Shown: positions 47,415 to 56,413, counted from the first letter of the stretch. The stretch: DNA of 64,000 nt from F1-120-MAGs118 sp013360535 (GCA_026647215.1 JAPKHC010000018.1:124001-188000); one strand, 5' to 3'. Translations and numbers: made by a program. Notes: a model not told the origin generated them from the letters alone.

Positions 47415-48821
47415 GTGCAACTCCGCAAACCCAAGCGCGACGACCGCCTCGAGGTCGAGGTCGAGCGCATCGACGAGCGTGGGCAAGGTGTCGGCCGTGC
47501 GTTGCACGAGTCAGGTGAGTACCGCGTCGCGCTGCGGCGCGCGCTGCCGGGCGAGCGAGTCGTCGCGCAAGTGCTGCGGCGGCGCGGCGAGCGCATCGAA
47601 GGACGGTTGCTCGAGGTGCTGCGCGCGAGCGAAGAGCGTGCCACGGCGCCGTGCGGACACTACGGGGCCTGTGGCGGCTGTTCCCTGCAGGATCTGGCCT
47701 ATTCCGGCCAGTTGCGCGCGAAACGCGGGCTGGTCGAGCTCGCGCTCGCGAACGCGGGCGTTCGCGTCGCTGTCGAGGCCGTGCTCGGAGCCGCGTCGCC
47801 GCTGCGCTACCGCAACAAGATGGACTTCACCTTCGGCACGCGCCGCTGGGTCGAGGTCGGCGAGGCCGAGGGCGCGGCGCGCGACTTCGCGCTCGGGCTG
47901 CACCCGCGCGAGCAGTTCCGCAAGGTGCTCGACGTCGAGCGCTGCGAGATCCAGCCCGAGCCCTTCGACCGCATCCTCGCGAGCGTGCGGCGGCTCGCGC
48001 TCGAGCTGAAGTTGCCCGCATGGGATCTCGTGAAGCACGAAGGGCTGCTGCGGCACGTCGTGTTGCGCACGAGCGTCGCGACAGGCGAGATCCTCGTGCA
48101 GCTCACGACCTCAAGCGAGGATCGAGAGCTCGTGCAGCCGTACGTCGCGGCGTTGCTCGCGGCGCATCCGGAGATCACGACGCTGGTGCAGGCGATCAAC
48201 TCGCGAGGCGCGACCGTCGCTTACGGCGAACGTGAGCTCGTCCTGCACGGCACCGGTTCGATTCGCGAGCGCCTCGCGGGCCTGATGTATCGCGTTTCCG
48301 CCGCGAGTTTCTTCCAGACCAACACCGCGCAGGCGGAAAGGCTGGTCGAAGTCGTGCTCGAAGAGACCGCTCCCGCGGCGCACGAGCGTGGGCTCGACCT
48401 GTACTGCGGTGCGGGAACGCTGACGCTGCCGCTCGCGCGCCGCTGCGCGCACGTGCACGGCGTCGAGCTGGTCGAGGCCGCGGTCGCCGATGGGCGCCGC
48501 AACGCCGTGGAAAACGGGCTCGGCAACGTCGAGTTCAGTTCAGGCGACGTGCTCGCGTGGTGCGAGGCGCGGGGTGCGCTCGAGTGCGACTTCGTCGTCG
48601 TCGACCCGCCGCGCGCGGGCCTGCACGCCAAGGTCGTCGAGCTGCTCGCGCGCGTGCCGGCGCGGCGTCTGGTGTACGTCTCGTGCCACATCGGCTCGGC
48701 GGCGCGCGACGTCGCGGCGCTCGCGGTCCACGGCTGGAGGGTCGTGCGCGTGCGCCCCGTCGACCTGTTCCCGCAGACGCCGCACGTCGAGACCGTGCTC
48801 ACGCTGGAGCGTGTTTCGTGA
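47415..48821 (+). CDS. 23S rRNA (uracil-C5)-methyltransferase, RumA/RlmD-like
   Basis: The 468 residues begin with a TRAM domain (DRLEVEVERIDERGQGVGRA). A [4Fe-4S] site follows, C-x5-C-x2-C at Cys80, Cys86 and Cys89 (APCGHYGACGGCSLQ) with a fourth Cys at 177. The SAM domain carries SAASFFQTNTAQAERLV, GLDLYCGAGTLTLPLA, FVVVDPPRAGLHAKV and the nucleophile Cys in LVYVSCHIGSAARD; the usual Asn after Cys is His here. The family methylates C5 of uracil in 23S rRNA or tRNA; which site is not clear. A GTG start 4 bp after trmL and a GTGA overlap with the next gene show an operon. Confidence 0.88.
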   Translation: MQLRKPKRDDRLEVEVERIDERGQGVGRALHESGEYRVALRRALPGERVVAQVLRRRGERIEGRLLEVLRASEERATAPCGHYGACGGCSLQDLAYSGQLRAKRGLVELALANAGVRVAVEAVLGAASPLRYRNKMDFTFGTRRWVEVGEAEGAARDFALGLHPREQFRKVLDVERCEIQPEPFDRILASVRRLALELKLPAWDLVKHEGLLRHVVLRTSVATGEILVQLTTSSEDRELVQPYVAALLAAHPEITTLVQAINSRGATVAYGERELVLHGTGSIRERLAGLMYRVSAASFFQTNTAQAERLVEVVLEETAPAAHERGLDLYCGAGTLTLPLARRCAHVHGVELVEAAVADGRRNAVENGLGNVEFSSGDVLAWCEARGALECDFVVVDPPRAGLHAKVVELLARVPARRLVYVSCHIGSAARDVAALAVHGWRVVRVRPVDLFPQTPHVETVLTLERVS

Positions 48822-49033
48822 CGCCGCTCCCGCCCCGCGAGGATCTCGCGCGCGTCGATCCGCGCCGCGGCCTGTGTCCGGAGTGCAGCTTCGTGCGGCA
48901 GGTTGTTTCGGCCAAGGGCTCGGTTTTCTGGATGTGCGAGAAGGCGCGGGAAAACGAGCGCTTTCCGCGTTACCCGGTGCAGCCGCGCCTTGTGTGCGAG
49001 GGCTTCGAGCGGCGCGGGCCGCAGGTGCAGTAG
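48818..49033 (+). CDS. Small Cys-rich zinc-ribbon-like protein
   Basis: The 71 residues start at a GTG overlapping the upstream stop by 4 bp (GTGA). They contain RGLCPECSFVRQVVS, then VFWMCEKARENERF and RLVCEGFERRG. The spacing C-x2-C, then C and C about 20 and 15 residues later, fits a small zinc ribbon. Similar short proteins with a P-R-Y-P motif are known only as hypothetical. Coupling to the rRNA methyltransferase suggests co-expression. It was probably missed in some annotations because of its size. Confidence 0.65.
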   Translation: MTPLPPREDLARVDPRRGLCPECSFVRQVVSAKGSVFWMCEKARENERFPRYPVQPRLVCEGFERRGPQVQ

Positions 49034-49054
49034 AAAAGCGGTCGCACCGCGGGC

Positions 49055-49060
49055 TAGAGT
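49055..49060 (+). promoter_or_regulatory. -10 box TAGAGT before yqgE
   Basis: TAGAGT ends 11 nt before the ATG at 49072, consistent with a near-leaderless transcript. Confidence 0.45.
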
Positions 49061-49071
49061 CCCCTCCAGCG

Positions 49072-49644
49072 ATGGCGCACGAACTGATCGTGACCCCGGG
49101 CGTCTTCCTGGCGGCGGCGCCCGACCTGCTCGACCCGAACTTCATGCATTCGGTCGTGCTGCTGTGCAGCCACTCCGAGGAGGGCGCCTACGGCCTCGTT
49201 CTCAATCGTGCGAGCAACTTTCGCGCGCGCGAGGTGCTCGGCAGCCACGACACGCTGAGCCGCAGCACGCTGCGCGTTTACGTCGGCGGTCCGGTGAGCC
49301 TCGACACGCTGCAGATCCTGCACCGCGCGCCGGACGTGATCCAAGGTGGCCTGCCGCTCGTTCCGGGCCTGTGGATCGGCGGCGAGCTCGACGACATCGG
49401 TCGCCTGTGCGTCGACGATCCGACGCGCGCCGAGCGCGACGTGCGGCTGTACCTCGGATACTCGGGCTGGGGCGCGGGCCAGCTGGAGGGCGAGCTCTCC
49501 AGCGGTTCGTGGCTTCCGGCTCCCGGCAAGCTCGAGCGCATCTTCCAGTTCGACACGGAGCGCCTGTGGCGCGACGTCATCACGGATCTCGGCCCCGAGT
49601 TCCGGCCGCTCGCGTTCGAACCGCCCGAGCCAGAGTGGAATTGA
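49072..49644 (+). CDS. YqgE/AlgH family protein
   Basis: The 190 residues match the YqgE/AlgH family: TPGVFLAAAPDLLDPNFMHSVV, HSEEGAYGLVLNRASN, VYVGGPVSLDTLQILH, LYLGYSGWGAGQLEGEL and the end SSGSWLPAP. Members are about 185-190 residues. A fold is known but the biochemical function is unclear; in pseudomonads AlgH affects alginate and other secreted products. There is no signal peptide. Tandem rRNA-modification and YqgE genes are common neighbours in bacteria. It ends 54 bp before the AsmA-like gene. Confidence 0.9.
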   Translation: MAHELIVTPGVFLAAAPDLLDPNFMHSVVLLCSHSEEGAYGLVLNRASNFRAREVLGSHDTLSRSTLRVYVGGPVSLDTLQILHRAPDVIQGGLPLVPGLWIGGELDDIGRLCVDDPTRAERDVRLYLGYSGWGAGQLEGELSSGSWLPAPGKLERIFQFDTERLWRDVITDLGPEFRPLAFEPPEPEWN

Positions 49645-49698
49645 ACGACCGGGGCGCGCACTCGCGAGATCTCGCGTGCGAGCCGCGCGCCCTGCACC

Positions 49699-52600
49699 AT
49701 GAACACCATGCAACCTGAATCGATCTCCAAGCGCCGTCGTTGGCCCCTCGTGCTCGGTGGGGTGCTGCTCTTCCTCGTGCTCGTCGTCGCGCTCGCGCCG
49801 TCGATGCTCTCCGGTTTCGTCGGCTCGAAGGTGAGCGACACCTTCGCGGCCGAACGCGAGGGCAAGCTCGAGATCGGCGCGCTCTCGCTCGGCTGGACCG
49901 GTCGGCAGAAGCTCGAGAACGTGCGCCTCGTCGCGCCGGACGGCAGCGAGGTGGCGCGTGTGTCGGTCGAGCTTCCGTCACTGCTCGATCTGGCGAGCGG
50001 GGGCGGCGCCAAGGTCGGCAAGGTCGTCGTGAACGCGAGCGCGAGCCTCGTCGCCGACGATGCGGGCGTCACGAACCTCGATCGTGCGCTCGCGCTGCGG
50101 AAAGAGGCCGAAAAGCCGAAGGATTCGGGCGCGGACAAGGAGTCGGGCGACCTCGGCGAGCTGCTCGCCAAGCTCGCTCTCGAGCTCGAGGTCCGCGTCG
50201 AGCGCGCGCAGTGGTCGGACGCGCGCACGCGCGCCGCAGGAACGCCCTTCGCGGTCGAGAACCTCGTCGCGCTCGTCACGCTCAAGCCTGGCCAGCCCGT
50301 GCTCGCGAAGGTCAACGGCAAGCTCTCGGGAGAAGCGCCCGGCAGCATCGCGGTCGACGCGACGGTGCGCGAGCCGCTCGCCGGCAGCGGAGTGAATCCG
50401 AAGTTGCAGTTCGAGGTCGCGGCGCAGCTCGACGCCTTGCCCAGCGCCTTCATCGATGCGCTCGCGCAGCAGCCGGGGATGCTCGCGACCGCGTTCGGAC
50501 CGCAGTTCCGCGTGAAGGCCGATGCGAAGGGCACACTCGAGGCCGGCACGCTCGCGCTCGATGTCGCGGGGCCGCGCGGCAGTGTGGTGTTCCAGGGTGC
50601 ACTCGCGGGTGGGATTCTCGGACGTGACGAGCCGGCGACGCTGCAGGTCGCGCTCAAGCCGGAAGCGGTCGAGCTGCGGCGACTGCTCGCCAACTTCGTT
50701 CCGCCGGAGCTCACGCTCGAAGCGAGCTCGGCGCCGCAGGTTGACCTCGCGCTGACGGGGTTGCGGGTCAACGTGCAGCAGGTCCTCGAGGTCGCGACGA
50801 AGGGCGGCGATGTCGCGTCGGCCGCGATCGGCGCGAGCGAGTTCGAGCTGCGCGCGAGCACGCAGGGCTGGAAGGCCGCGGGAGCGCTGGTTCCGCTCGA
50901 AAGCGGCGTTTCGCTCGATGGAATCCGCGTCGAGGTCAAGCTCGCGCCGCAGGAAGCCGCGCGGACGCTGACGGCGCAGTTCGAGACGCAGCTGGGCGCC
51001 GGAGCGAGTGGCTTCGTGTCGGCGCAGGCGCGGATCGACGACCTCGCGAAGTTCCTTGCGAGCGGGCCCGCGAAGCTGATCGAGGCGACCAAGGGCGACG
51101 AGCCGCCGTTCGATGTCACGCTGAACGTGCAGCAGGTGCAACCGGCGACGCTGGCGGCCTTCGCACCGAAGGAAATCGATGTCGGTGAGCTGCTCGGGCG
51201 CGCGCTCGACGTGCGTGTCGACGTCACGAACCGTCGTGGACGCCGCGAGGCACAGGTGCGCGCGACGTCGCCTACGCTGGCGGTCGATCTGGCGGCCTGG
51301 ATGGAGCAGGGGGCGCTCGTCAGCGCGAGCGACCAGCCGTGGACGATCCGCTTCACGCCGCCTGAGGGTGCGCTCGGGCGTGCCGCGCAGCCGCTTGTGC
51401 CGGAGAGTCTCGGTGTTGTGCCCGGCAAGAGCGTGGTCGTGAAGGTCGCGCCTGGTTTGCGCGTGCCCGTGATGTCGCTCGGCGCGGAGAAGGACGTCGC
51501 GCTCGCGTTGCTGCGTGGCACGACGGCGAAGCTCGAGGTCGAGATTGACGCGCTGGACGTCACGGATACCAACGGTCGCAAGGTGGATCTTCGCACGCTG
51601 CAGATCGGCGCCGTGCTCGCGCAGGGCGCGGACAAGGCGCCGTTGGCGGTGACGTTCGGTGCGAAGCTCGCGTCGCAGCCGAGCGCGTCGATCTCGATCA
51701 AGGCCGGCATTCCGCAGGCGGGAGCTCTCGATGGCCTGACGAACCTGTTCGCGATTCCGGCGATGGATGTGGAGCTTGTGGCTGAGGACCTGCCGCTCGC
51801 GCTTGCCGACGGAGTGGCGACGGGGCCTGATTCGCTCGCTGCGCGGCTGGGCAAACTCGCGGATGTGGCGCTGCACGCCAAGGTGCTGCAGAAGGGCTCC
51901 GAGCCGCTGGCGGCGAACGTCGTGCTCGACGCGAAGTTCGAGAAGGCGCAGCTCGGAGTCTTGGCCGACGCGAAGGTGACCGATCCGTTCGAGCTCAAGG
52001 GTGCGCGCGCGCCGGGCACGTTGCCGCCGCTCGAGGCGAAGGTGCGCGCGACGGGCCTGCGTTCGCTGCAGGCTTTCTTGCCTGCGGAATTCGCCGAGAC
52101 GGTGGTCGAGCTCACCGGCGACACGCTTGACGCCGACGTCGCGGTGCGCACGGCGAGCGCGGACGACCTCACGCTCACGGCCACTGTCGCGGCGGAGCGG
52201 ATCTCGGCCAAGGCCGGATTCGGCCTCGCGAAGGGCCAGCTCACGCTGCAAGGCGCGCCGATCGAGGTCGTCGTGCGCGCGACGCCGGCGATCCTGCAGC
52301 GCCACGCAGGTGCGAGCCTTCCTGCGGGGGCCGCGCTGGTGTTCGTCGACGCCGAGCCGGCGTTGCGCGTCGGCGTGACGGCGCTCGACGTCCCGATCGG
52401 GCGCATGCAGGCGGCGGAAGGCAAGGAGCCCGCGTCGTTGGGGGAGGTGCTGCGCGACAGCGTGGCGAAGGTACTCGTCGAGCTCCCTGCGCTCGAGTAC
52501 ACGCAACCGCCGCTCAAGGCCGGCGCGAGTGCGACCAAAGTCGAGCTGCGTGACATGGCCATCGAAGCGAACCTCGCGAGTGGCAAGCCCGCGACCGTCG

Positions 52601-53577
52601 ACGTGAAGGGCAAGGTCGGCGGCGCGCAGGCTGGACAGATCGCGCTGCACGCGGTCGCGGCGGACATCGGCGGTTTCGTCGAGCGCGTGGAAGGCGCTCC
52701 TATGCCTGCCGTTTCCGTCGCAGGGGGACTCGCGGGTTTCCCGACGGCACTGATCGATTCGATCGCGGCGCAGGACGGCTTGCTCGTCGACGTGCTCGGG
52801 CCGCTGGTCGAGGCGAACCTGAGCGGCGCGTATCCGAGCTCGACCGATCCGCTGACGGCCGAGCTGCGCAGTGCGAACGCTTCGCTGAAGCTCGTCGCGC
52901 GCATGGATGAAGGCCTGATCGTCGCGGTCGACCAGCAGGGCCTCGACGCGTCGCTGCCGCTCTCGCCGCTCTTCTCCAAGCGCGTCATCGGCAACCTCGT
53001 GCCGCTGATGGTCAACGCGAGCAAGCCCGAAGGCGCGAGCCCGGTCGGCCTGCGCGTGCGGCAGTTCCAGCTCCCGCTCGACGGTGACCTGCGCAAGGTG
53101 AACGGCACGGTCGAGCTCGATCTCGGCCAGATTTCCTACGAATTCCTGCCGGGACTCGCGTCGTCGCTCGACTCCTTCGGTGTCGGCGAGTTCGCGCGCA
53201 AGACGACGAACCTGAAGCCGCTCTCGATCCCGATCAAGAACGGCATCGCGGGCTACACGGCGCTGCCGGTGTCGATCAACGGCGTCGAGTATCCGTTCAC
53301 CGGCACGTACGACCTGGCGAAGGGCGAGATGAAGTTCGCGGCCACGTTGCCGTTGAGCGTGTTGGGCAAGTCGCTCACGAAGGAACTCGACAAGGTGCGC
53401 GACTACGTCGATCCGAACCTGCTCGTGCCGATCGAGATCGGCGGAGCGTGGAACAAGCCTTCGGTCGGGCTCGGCAGCGGCTTCGTGGAGAAGGTGCTCA
53501 AGGACGCGGCCGGTGGCGCGCTCAAGAACGGCCTCGACGACCTGTTCGGCAAGAAGAAGGACAAGAAGAAGGACTGA
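49699..53577 (+). CDS. AsmA-like giant envelope protein
   Basis: The 1292 residues begin with a basic stretch and one membrane helix (WPLVLGGVLLFLVLVVALAP, about 16-35), so the rest lies in the periplasm. The chain is a long run of amphipathic beta-strands typical of AsmA, TamB and related bridge-type lipid-transport proteins. The strand KLEIGALSLGWTGRQKLENV near the start matches the AsmA entry motif, and the closing part contains KVGAV-like repeats and a final YPFTGTYDLAKGEMKFAATL, a late AsmA/DUF748-like strand. The last residues are Lys-rich (KKKDKKKD). It probably helps move lipids or outer-membrane components. The next gene follows by two bases after the stop. Confidence 0.7.
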   Translation: MNTMQPESISKRRRWPLVLGGVLLFLVLVVALAPSMLSGFVGSKVSDTFAAEREGKLEIGALSLGWTGRQKLENVRLVAPDGSEVARVSVELPSLLDLASGGGAKVGKVVVNASASLVADDAGVTNLDRALALRKEAEKPKDSGADKESGDLGELLAKLALELEVRVERAQWSDARTRAAGTPFAVENLVALVTLKPGQPVLAKVNGKLSGEAPGSIAVDATVREPLAGSGVNPKLQFEVAAQLDALPSAFIDALAQQPGMLATAFGPQFRVKADAKGTLEAGTLALDVAGPRGSVVFQGALAGGILGRDEPATLQVALKPEAVELRRLLANFVPPELTLEASSAPQVDLALTGLRVNVQQVLEVATKGGDVASAAIGASEFELRASTQGWKAAGALVPLESGVSLDGIRVEVKLAPQEAARTLTAQFETQLGAGASGFVSAQARIDDLAKFLASGPAKLIEATKGDEPPFDVTLNVQQVQPATLAAFAPKEIDVGELLGRALDVRVDVTNRRGRREAQVRATSPTLAVDLAAWMEQGALVSASDQPWTIRFTPPEGALGRAAQPLVPESLGVVPGKSVVVKVAPGLRVPVMSLGAEKDVALALLRGTTAKLEVEIDALDVTDTNGRKVDLRTLQIGAVLAQGADKAPLAVTFGAKLASQPSASISIKAGIPQAGALDGLTNLFAIPAMDVELVAEDLPLALADGVATGPDSLAARLGKLADVALHAKVLQKGSEPLAANVVLDAKFEKAQLGVLADAKVTDPFELKGARAPGTLPPLEAKVRATGLRSLQAFLPAEFAETVVELTGDTLDADVAVRTASADDLTLTATVAAERISAKAGFGLAKGQLTLQGAPIEVVVRATPAILQRHAGASLPAGAALVFVDAEPALRVGVTALDVPIGRMQAAEGKEPASLGEVLRDSVAKVLVELPALEYTQPPLKAGASATKVELRDMAIEANLASGKPATVDVKGKVGGAQAGQIALHAVAADIGGFVERVEGAPMPAVSVAGGLAGFPTALIDSIAAQDGLLVDVLGPLVEANLSGAYPSSTDPLTAELRSANASLKLVARMDEGLIVAVDQQGLDASLPLSPLFSKRVIGNLVPLMVNASKPEGASPVGLRVRQFQLPLDGDLRKVNGTVELDLGQISYEFLPGLASSLDSFGVGEFARKTTNLKPLSIPIKNGIAGYTALPVSINGVEYPFTGTYDLAKGEMKFAATLPLSVLGKSLTKELDKVRDYVDPNLLVPIEIGGAWNKPSVGLGSGFVEKVLKDAAGGALKNGLDDLFGKKKDKKKD

Positions 53578-53579
53578 GG

Positions 53580-54458
53580 ATGCTCGCACGCACGCTCGCA
53601 TTCCTGGGGATTGGCGTCGCGTTCGGTCTCGCGACTTTCGGCTCGTCGGCTTGCACTTCGAGGGCGGTCGTGACCTTCGAGGTGCGTGCGCCCGCGGGCG
53701 AGGCGGCGGACGCGGCGGCCCTCGAGCTGGTGAGGAAGGTGCTCAGGGAGCGGTTGAGGCAGTTCGAACCGGCGCTCGACGGCGTGCAGGTGAACGAGAA
53801 GGGCGATGCCGTGCTCGTGAGCTTGCGAGCCGTACCCGATCCGCAGCAAGCCGCCGCGTTGGAGGCTCGCATCGAGACGACGGGCGCCTTCGCGATCTTG
53901 CCGGTGGTGCAACCGGATTCGCTCGAGCCCGGTGCGGCGGACCAGCGCGAGACGATGCTCGAGTGGCGCGCGGTGCATCCCAAGGGAACGGCAGCGCACT
54001 ACAACTCGACGGCGCCCGAGCTTGGTGGACCGTTGCCGACCTTCCGTTGGTTCGTCGATCGCCAGGCACCGGAGCGCTGGTTGTGTTGCGACGTGTCGGG
54101 CCTTGCGAGTCCCGGCACGCGCTTCACGGAAGCCGATCTCGACCCCGCAGGCATCCAGCCCGGCCTCGACACCGTCGGAAATCCGTGCGTCGTAGTGTCG
54201 CCGCTTCCCCAACGCGCGGCTCAGTTGCTGACGCTGACGACGCAGTCGGTAGGTTCGCAGATCGCGCTCGTGGTCGATGACGAAACCGTGCTCACGGCAC
54301 CCGTCATCCACTCGCCACTCGGCGGCTCGTTCGTGATCGAGAGTCGCTTCACCTATCCCGAGCGCGACGCGCTGCTCGACGTGCTGCGCGCCGCGGCGCT
54401 GCACGGCCGCCTGCCGTTCAAGCCCACCGTAAAGCGCGCGACGCCGCCGGCGAAGTGA
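53580..54458 (+). CDS. Lipoprotein resembling the SecD periplasmic (P1 head) domain
   Basis: The 292 residues start at ATG 53580, 2 bp after the AsmA-like stop. The signal (MLARTLAFLGIGVAFGLATF) ends in GSSAC, a weak lipobox. The body recalls the SecD P1 region: VVTFEVRAPAGEAADAAALE (the LDLxGG-like first strand without the usual GG), RLRQFEPALDGVQV, then RIETTGAFAIL and the last VDDETVLTAPVIHSPLGGSFVI segment, which is the best match. No SecD membrane part or SecF is present, so it is not the translocase itself; it could be a stand-alone chaperone-like domain. Its tight pairing with the AsmA-like giant suggests an envelope function. Confidence 0.6.
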   Translation: MLARTLAFLGIGVAFGLATFGSSACTSRAVVTFEVRAPAGEAADAAALELVRKVLRERLRQFEPALDGVQVNEKGDAVLVSLRAVPDPQQAAALEARIETTGAFAILPVVQPDSLEPGAADQRETMLEWRAVHPKGTAAHYNSTAPELGGPLPTFRWFVDRQAPERWLCCDVSGLASPGTRFTEADLDPAGIQPGLDTVGNPCVVVSPLPQRAAQLLTLTTQSVGSQIALVVDDETVLTAPVIHSPLGGSFVIESRFTYPERDALLDVLRAAALHGRLPFKPTVKRATPPAK

Positions 54459-55337
54459 TCAGGGCTTCGGCGCGCACTCGAGCGCCGCGTCGAGCAGCGG
54501 GTGCTCGGGCGTGTCCTTGCGCCAGCCGGCCATCACCGGGAATTCGATCTTCGGCGACGTGAGCGGCACGCTCGTGATCCCGGGTGCGTTCGGACCCTTC
54601 TCGTCGAGCCACGGCAGCAGCGAGAAGCCCAGTTCCGCGCCCACGAAGCCGAGGATCGACTCCGCGGTGCTCGCCGAGAGCATGTGGCGCGGCGTGACAC
54701 CGTGTTCGGCGAGCGCCGCGAGCTGCAGCTCGTGCCCGAGCATTCCCGGCGTGTAGCTGATGAACGTCTCCTCGGCGAGGTGCTCCACCGTGAGGCGCGC
54801 CTTCTTCGCGAGCTTGTGCGAGCTCGGCAGCACCACGAATCCCCGCAGCGTTCCCACGCGCAAGGTCGCCACATCGTCGGGCCACTTCGGCAGGTAGTCG
54901 ACGAGCAGGTCCGCCGAACCGTCGCGCAGGCGGCCGACGTCGATGTGCGCGGCCTCGACGAGCTCGACGCGCGCGTCCTTGGCCTTGCGGCGCAGCTGCT
55001 GGATCCAGCGCGGCATCAGATGGCGCACGAGCAGCGGCGCCGCGTGGATCACGAGCCTGCCGCTCTCCTCGCCCGACTGCACGGCGCGCAACACGCTCGG
55101 CAGGCCCTCGAAAAACGGCGCCACGAAGCGATAGAGCCGCTCACCCGCCGGCGTGAGCTGCATGCGGTCCTTGCCGACGCGCTCGAACAGCTCGAGCCCG
55201 ACATCGCTCTCGAGCTTCTTCACCTGCTGGTGCACCGCCGGCTGCGTGATCGGGTAGGGGAAAGCCCGCGCCGCCCGCGCATACCCGGCGGTCTTCGCCA
55301 CCCAGTAGAAGCCCTCGAGGCGGTGCAGCGAGATCAC
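54459..55337 (-). CDS. LysR-type transcriptional regulator
   Basis: The 292 residues begin with the LysR winged HTH: LHRLEGFYWVAKTAGYARAA, PYPITQPAVHQQVKKLESDVG and LELFERVGKDRMQLTPAGE. The co-inducer domain follows: GRLVIHAAPLLVRHLM, ADLLVDYLPKWPDDV, EETFISYTPGMLGHELQLAAL and LGFSLLPWLDEKGP. The target and ligand are unknown. The start is a GTG overlapping the cyaY stop by 4 bp (GTGA), so the regulator is translated together with frataxin. Its own promoter is therefore the cyaY one. It is immediately convergent with the SecD-like gene (adjacent stops). Confidence 0.9.
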   Translation of the reverse strand: MISLHRLEGFYWVAKTAGYARAARAFPYPITQPAVHQQVKKLESDVGLELFERVGKDRMQLTPAGERLYRFVAPFFEGLPSVLRAVQSGEESGRLVIHAAPLLVRHLMPRWIQQLRRKAKDARVELVEAAHIDVGRLRDGSADLLVDYLPKWPDDVATLRVGTLRGFVVLPSSHKLAKKARLTVEHLAEETFISYTPGMLGHELQLAALAEHGVTPRHMLSASTAESILGFVGAELGFSLLPWLDEKGPNAPGITSVPLTSPKIEFPVMAGWRKDTPEHPLLDAALECAPKP

Positions 55338-55657
55338 GGCGCGCCCGCCTCGCGGCCGAGCTTCGCCGCGACGACCTTGGCGAGGTTGCCGAGCAGCGCA
55401 TGCCCGTCGCGGTCGTCGACCCAGCGCTGGCCGACCTCGTCGTAGTTGTAGTGCCACGCGCGCGCGCCCGCCGCGAACCACACCTGCGAGGCCGCGGCCT
55501 GACGGTTGAGCACATAACGCGTGCCGTCCTTGAACTGCAGGCTGACGACGCCGTCGGTGGTGGAGTAGTCGAGCTCGTCGGGGTCGAAGCTCTCGAGCCA
55601 CTGCGCGACTCGCTTCAGGCACTCGTCGACCCGCTTCGTGTAGAGCTGCTTGTCCAT
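55334..55657 (-). CDS. cyaY: Iron-sulfur cluster assembly protein CyaY (frataxin)
   Basis: The 107 residues match bacterial frataxin: YTKRVDECLKRVAQWLESFD with the acidic first helix, LDYSTTDGVVSLQFKDGTRY, VLNRQAAASQVWFAAGARAW, HYNYDE and a final helix (HALLGNLAKVVAAKLG). The N-terminal acidic residues form the iron-binding surface. Frataxin modulates iron delivery and cysteine desulfurase activity in Fe-S cluster assembly. The iscS/iscU genes are not in this window. A TATTCT box on the minus strand ends 8 nt before the ATG. The following LysR gene is coupled by overlap. Confidence 0.88.
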   Translation of the reverse strand: MDKQLYTKRVDECLKRVAQWLESFDPDELDYSTTDGVVSLQFKDGTRYVLNRQAAASQVWFAAGARAWHYNYDEVGQRWVDDRDGHALLGNLAKVVAAKLGREAGAP

Positions 55658-55665
55658 GGCGAAAG

Positions 55666-55671
55666 AGAATA
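55666..55671 (-). promoter_or_regulatory. -10 box TATTCT, probable leaderless promoter of cyaY-lysR
   Basis: On the minus strand TATTCT ends 8 nt before the cyaY ATG at 55657. Confidence 0.45.
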
Positions 55672-55675
55672 GCCG

Positions 55676-56404
55676 CTACTTGCGGCGGCGCGTCGCGCCC
55701 GTCGCCGGCGCCCGCTTGCGCGCGTCCTTGCCGCTGCCGGCGCGTCTCTCGAGCGCCGCACGCGCCTTGCTCGCGGCCCAGGAGCAGATCGGGCACTTCG
55801 TGAGGTCGTGGCGCAGCGCGGGGCAGTGCTCGCGGCCGAAATAGATGATCTGCAGGTGCAGCCGCTCCCAGGATTCCTGCGGGAAGAGCGCCTTCAGGTC
55901 GCGTTCGGTGCGTTCCACGCTCGAGCCATCCGACAGGCCCCAACGCTCCGCGAGCCGATGGATGTGCGTGTCGACGGGGAACGCCGGCGCGCCGAAGGCG
56001 TGGCTCATCACGACCCCCGCGGTCTTGTGCCCGACACCCGGCAGCGCCTCGAGTTCCTCGAAGGAACGCGGCACTTCGCCCCTGTGGCGTTCGAGCAGGA
56101 GGCGCGAGAGCTCCCAGATCGCGCTCGCCTTCTGCGGCGAGAGCCCACAAGGCTTGATGAGCGCACGAATCTCGTCCTTGGACAGCTTCAGCATCTGCGC
56201 CGGCGTCCGCGCGCGCGCGAACAGCGCCGGCGTCGTCTGGTTGACGCGCACGTCGGTGCATTGTGCCGAGAGCAGCACCGCCACGAGCAGCGTGTACGGG
56301 TCCGTGTGGTCGAGCGGGACCGCGGGCTCGGGGTACAGCTCGTCGAGCTGCCGCGCGATCGCGCGCGCCTTCTCCTCGCGTTTCGTGCCGCTCTCCCGCT
56401 GCAT
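55676..56404 (-). CDS. nth: Endonuclease III (base-excision DNA glycosylase/AP lyase)
   Basis: The 242 residues match endonuclease III: LLVAVLLSAQCTDVRVNQTT, the HhH ALPGVGHKTAGVV with catalytic Lys127, and FPVDTHIHRLAERWGL with catalytic Asp145. It removes oxidised pyrimidines and cleaves at AP sites. The iron-sulfur loop differs: only Cys194, Cys204 and Cys207 are visible in REHCPALRHDLTKCPICSWA, instead of C-x6-C-x2-C-x5-C. Variants of this shape exist in some bacterial Nth proteins and may use another ligand or a weaker cluster. The basic tail (SGKDARKRAPATGATRRRK) follows. The -10 box on the minus strand is 9 nt before the ATG. Confidence 0.9.
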   Translation of the reverse strand: MQRESGTKREEKARAIARQLDELYPEPAVPLDHTDPYTLLVAVLLSAQCTDVRVNQTTPALFARARTPAQMLKLSKDEIRALIKPCGLSPQKASAIWELSRLLLERHRGEVPRSFEELEALPGVGHKTAGVVMSHAFGAPAFPVDTHIHRLAERWGLSDGSSVERTERDLKALFPQESWERLHLQIIYFGREHCPALRHDLTKCPICSWAASKARAALERRAGSGKDARKRAPATGATRRRK

Positions 56405-56413
56405 GGCCCCGGA

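Noticed and set aside
49978..53601. Antisense open region of about 1200 codons opposite the AsmA-like gene
   Set aside because: Composition is typical of a shadow frame, and the sense frame has a signal anchor and AsmA-type strands.
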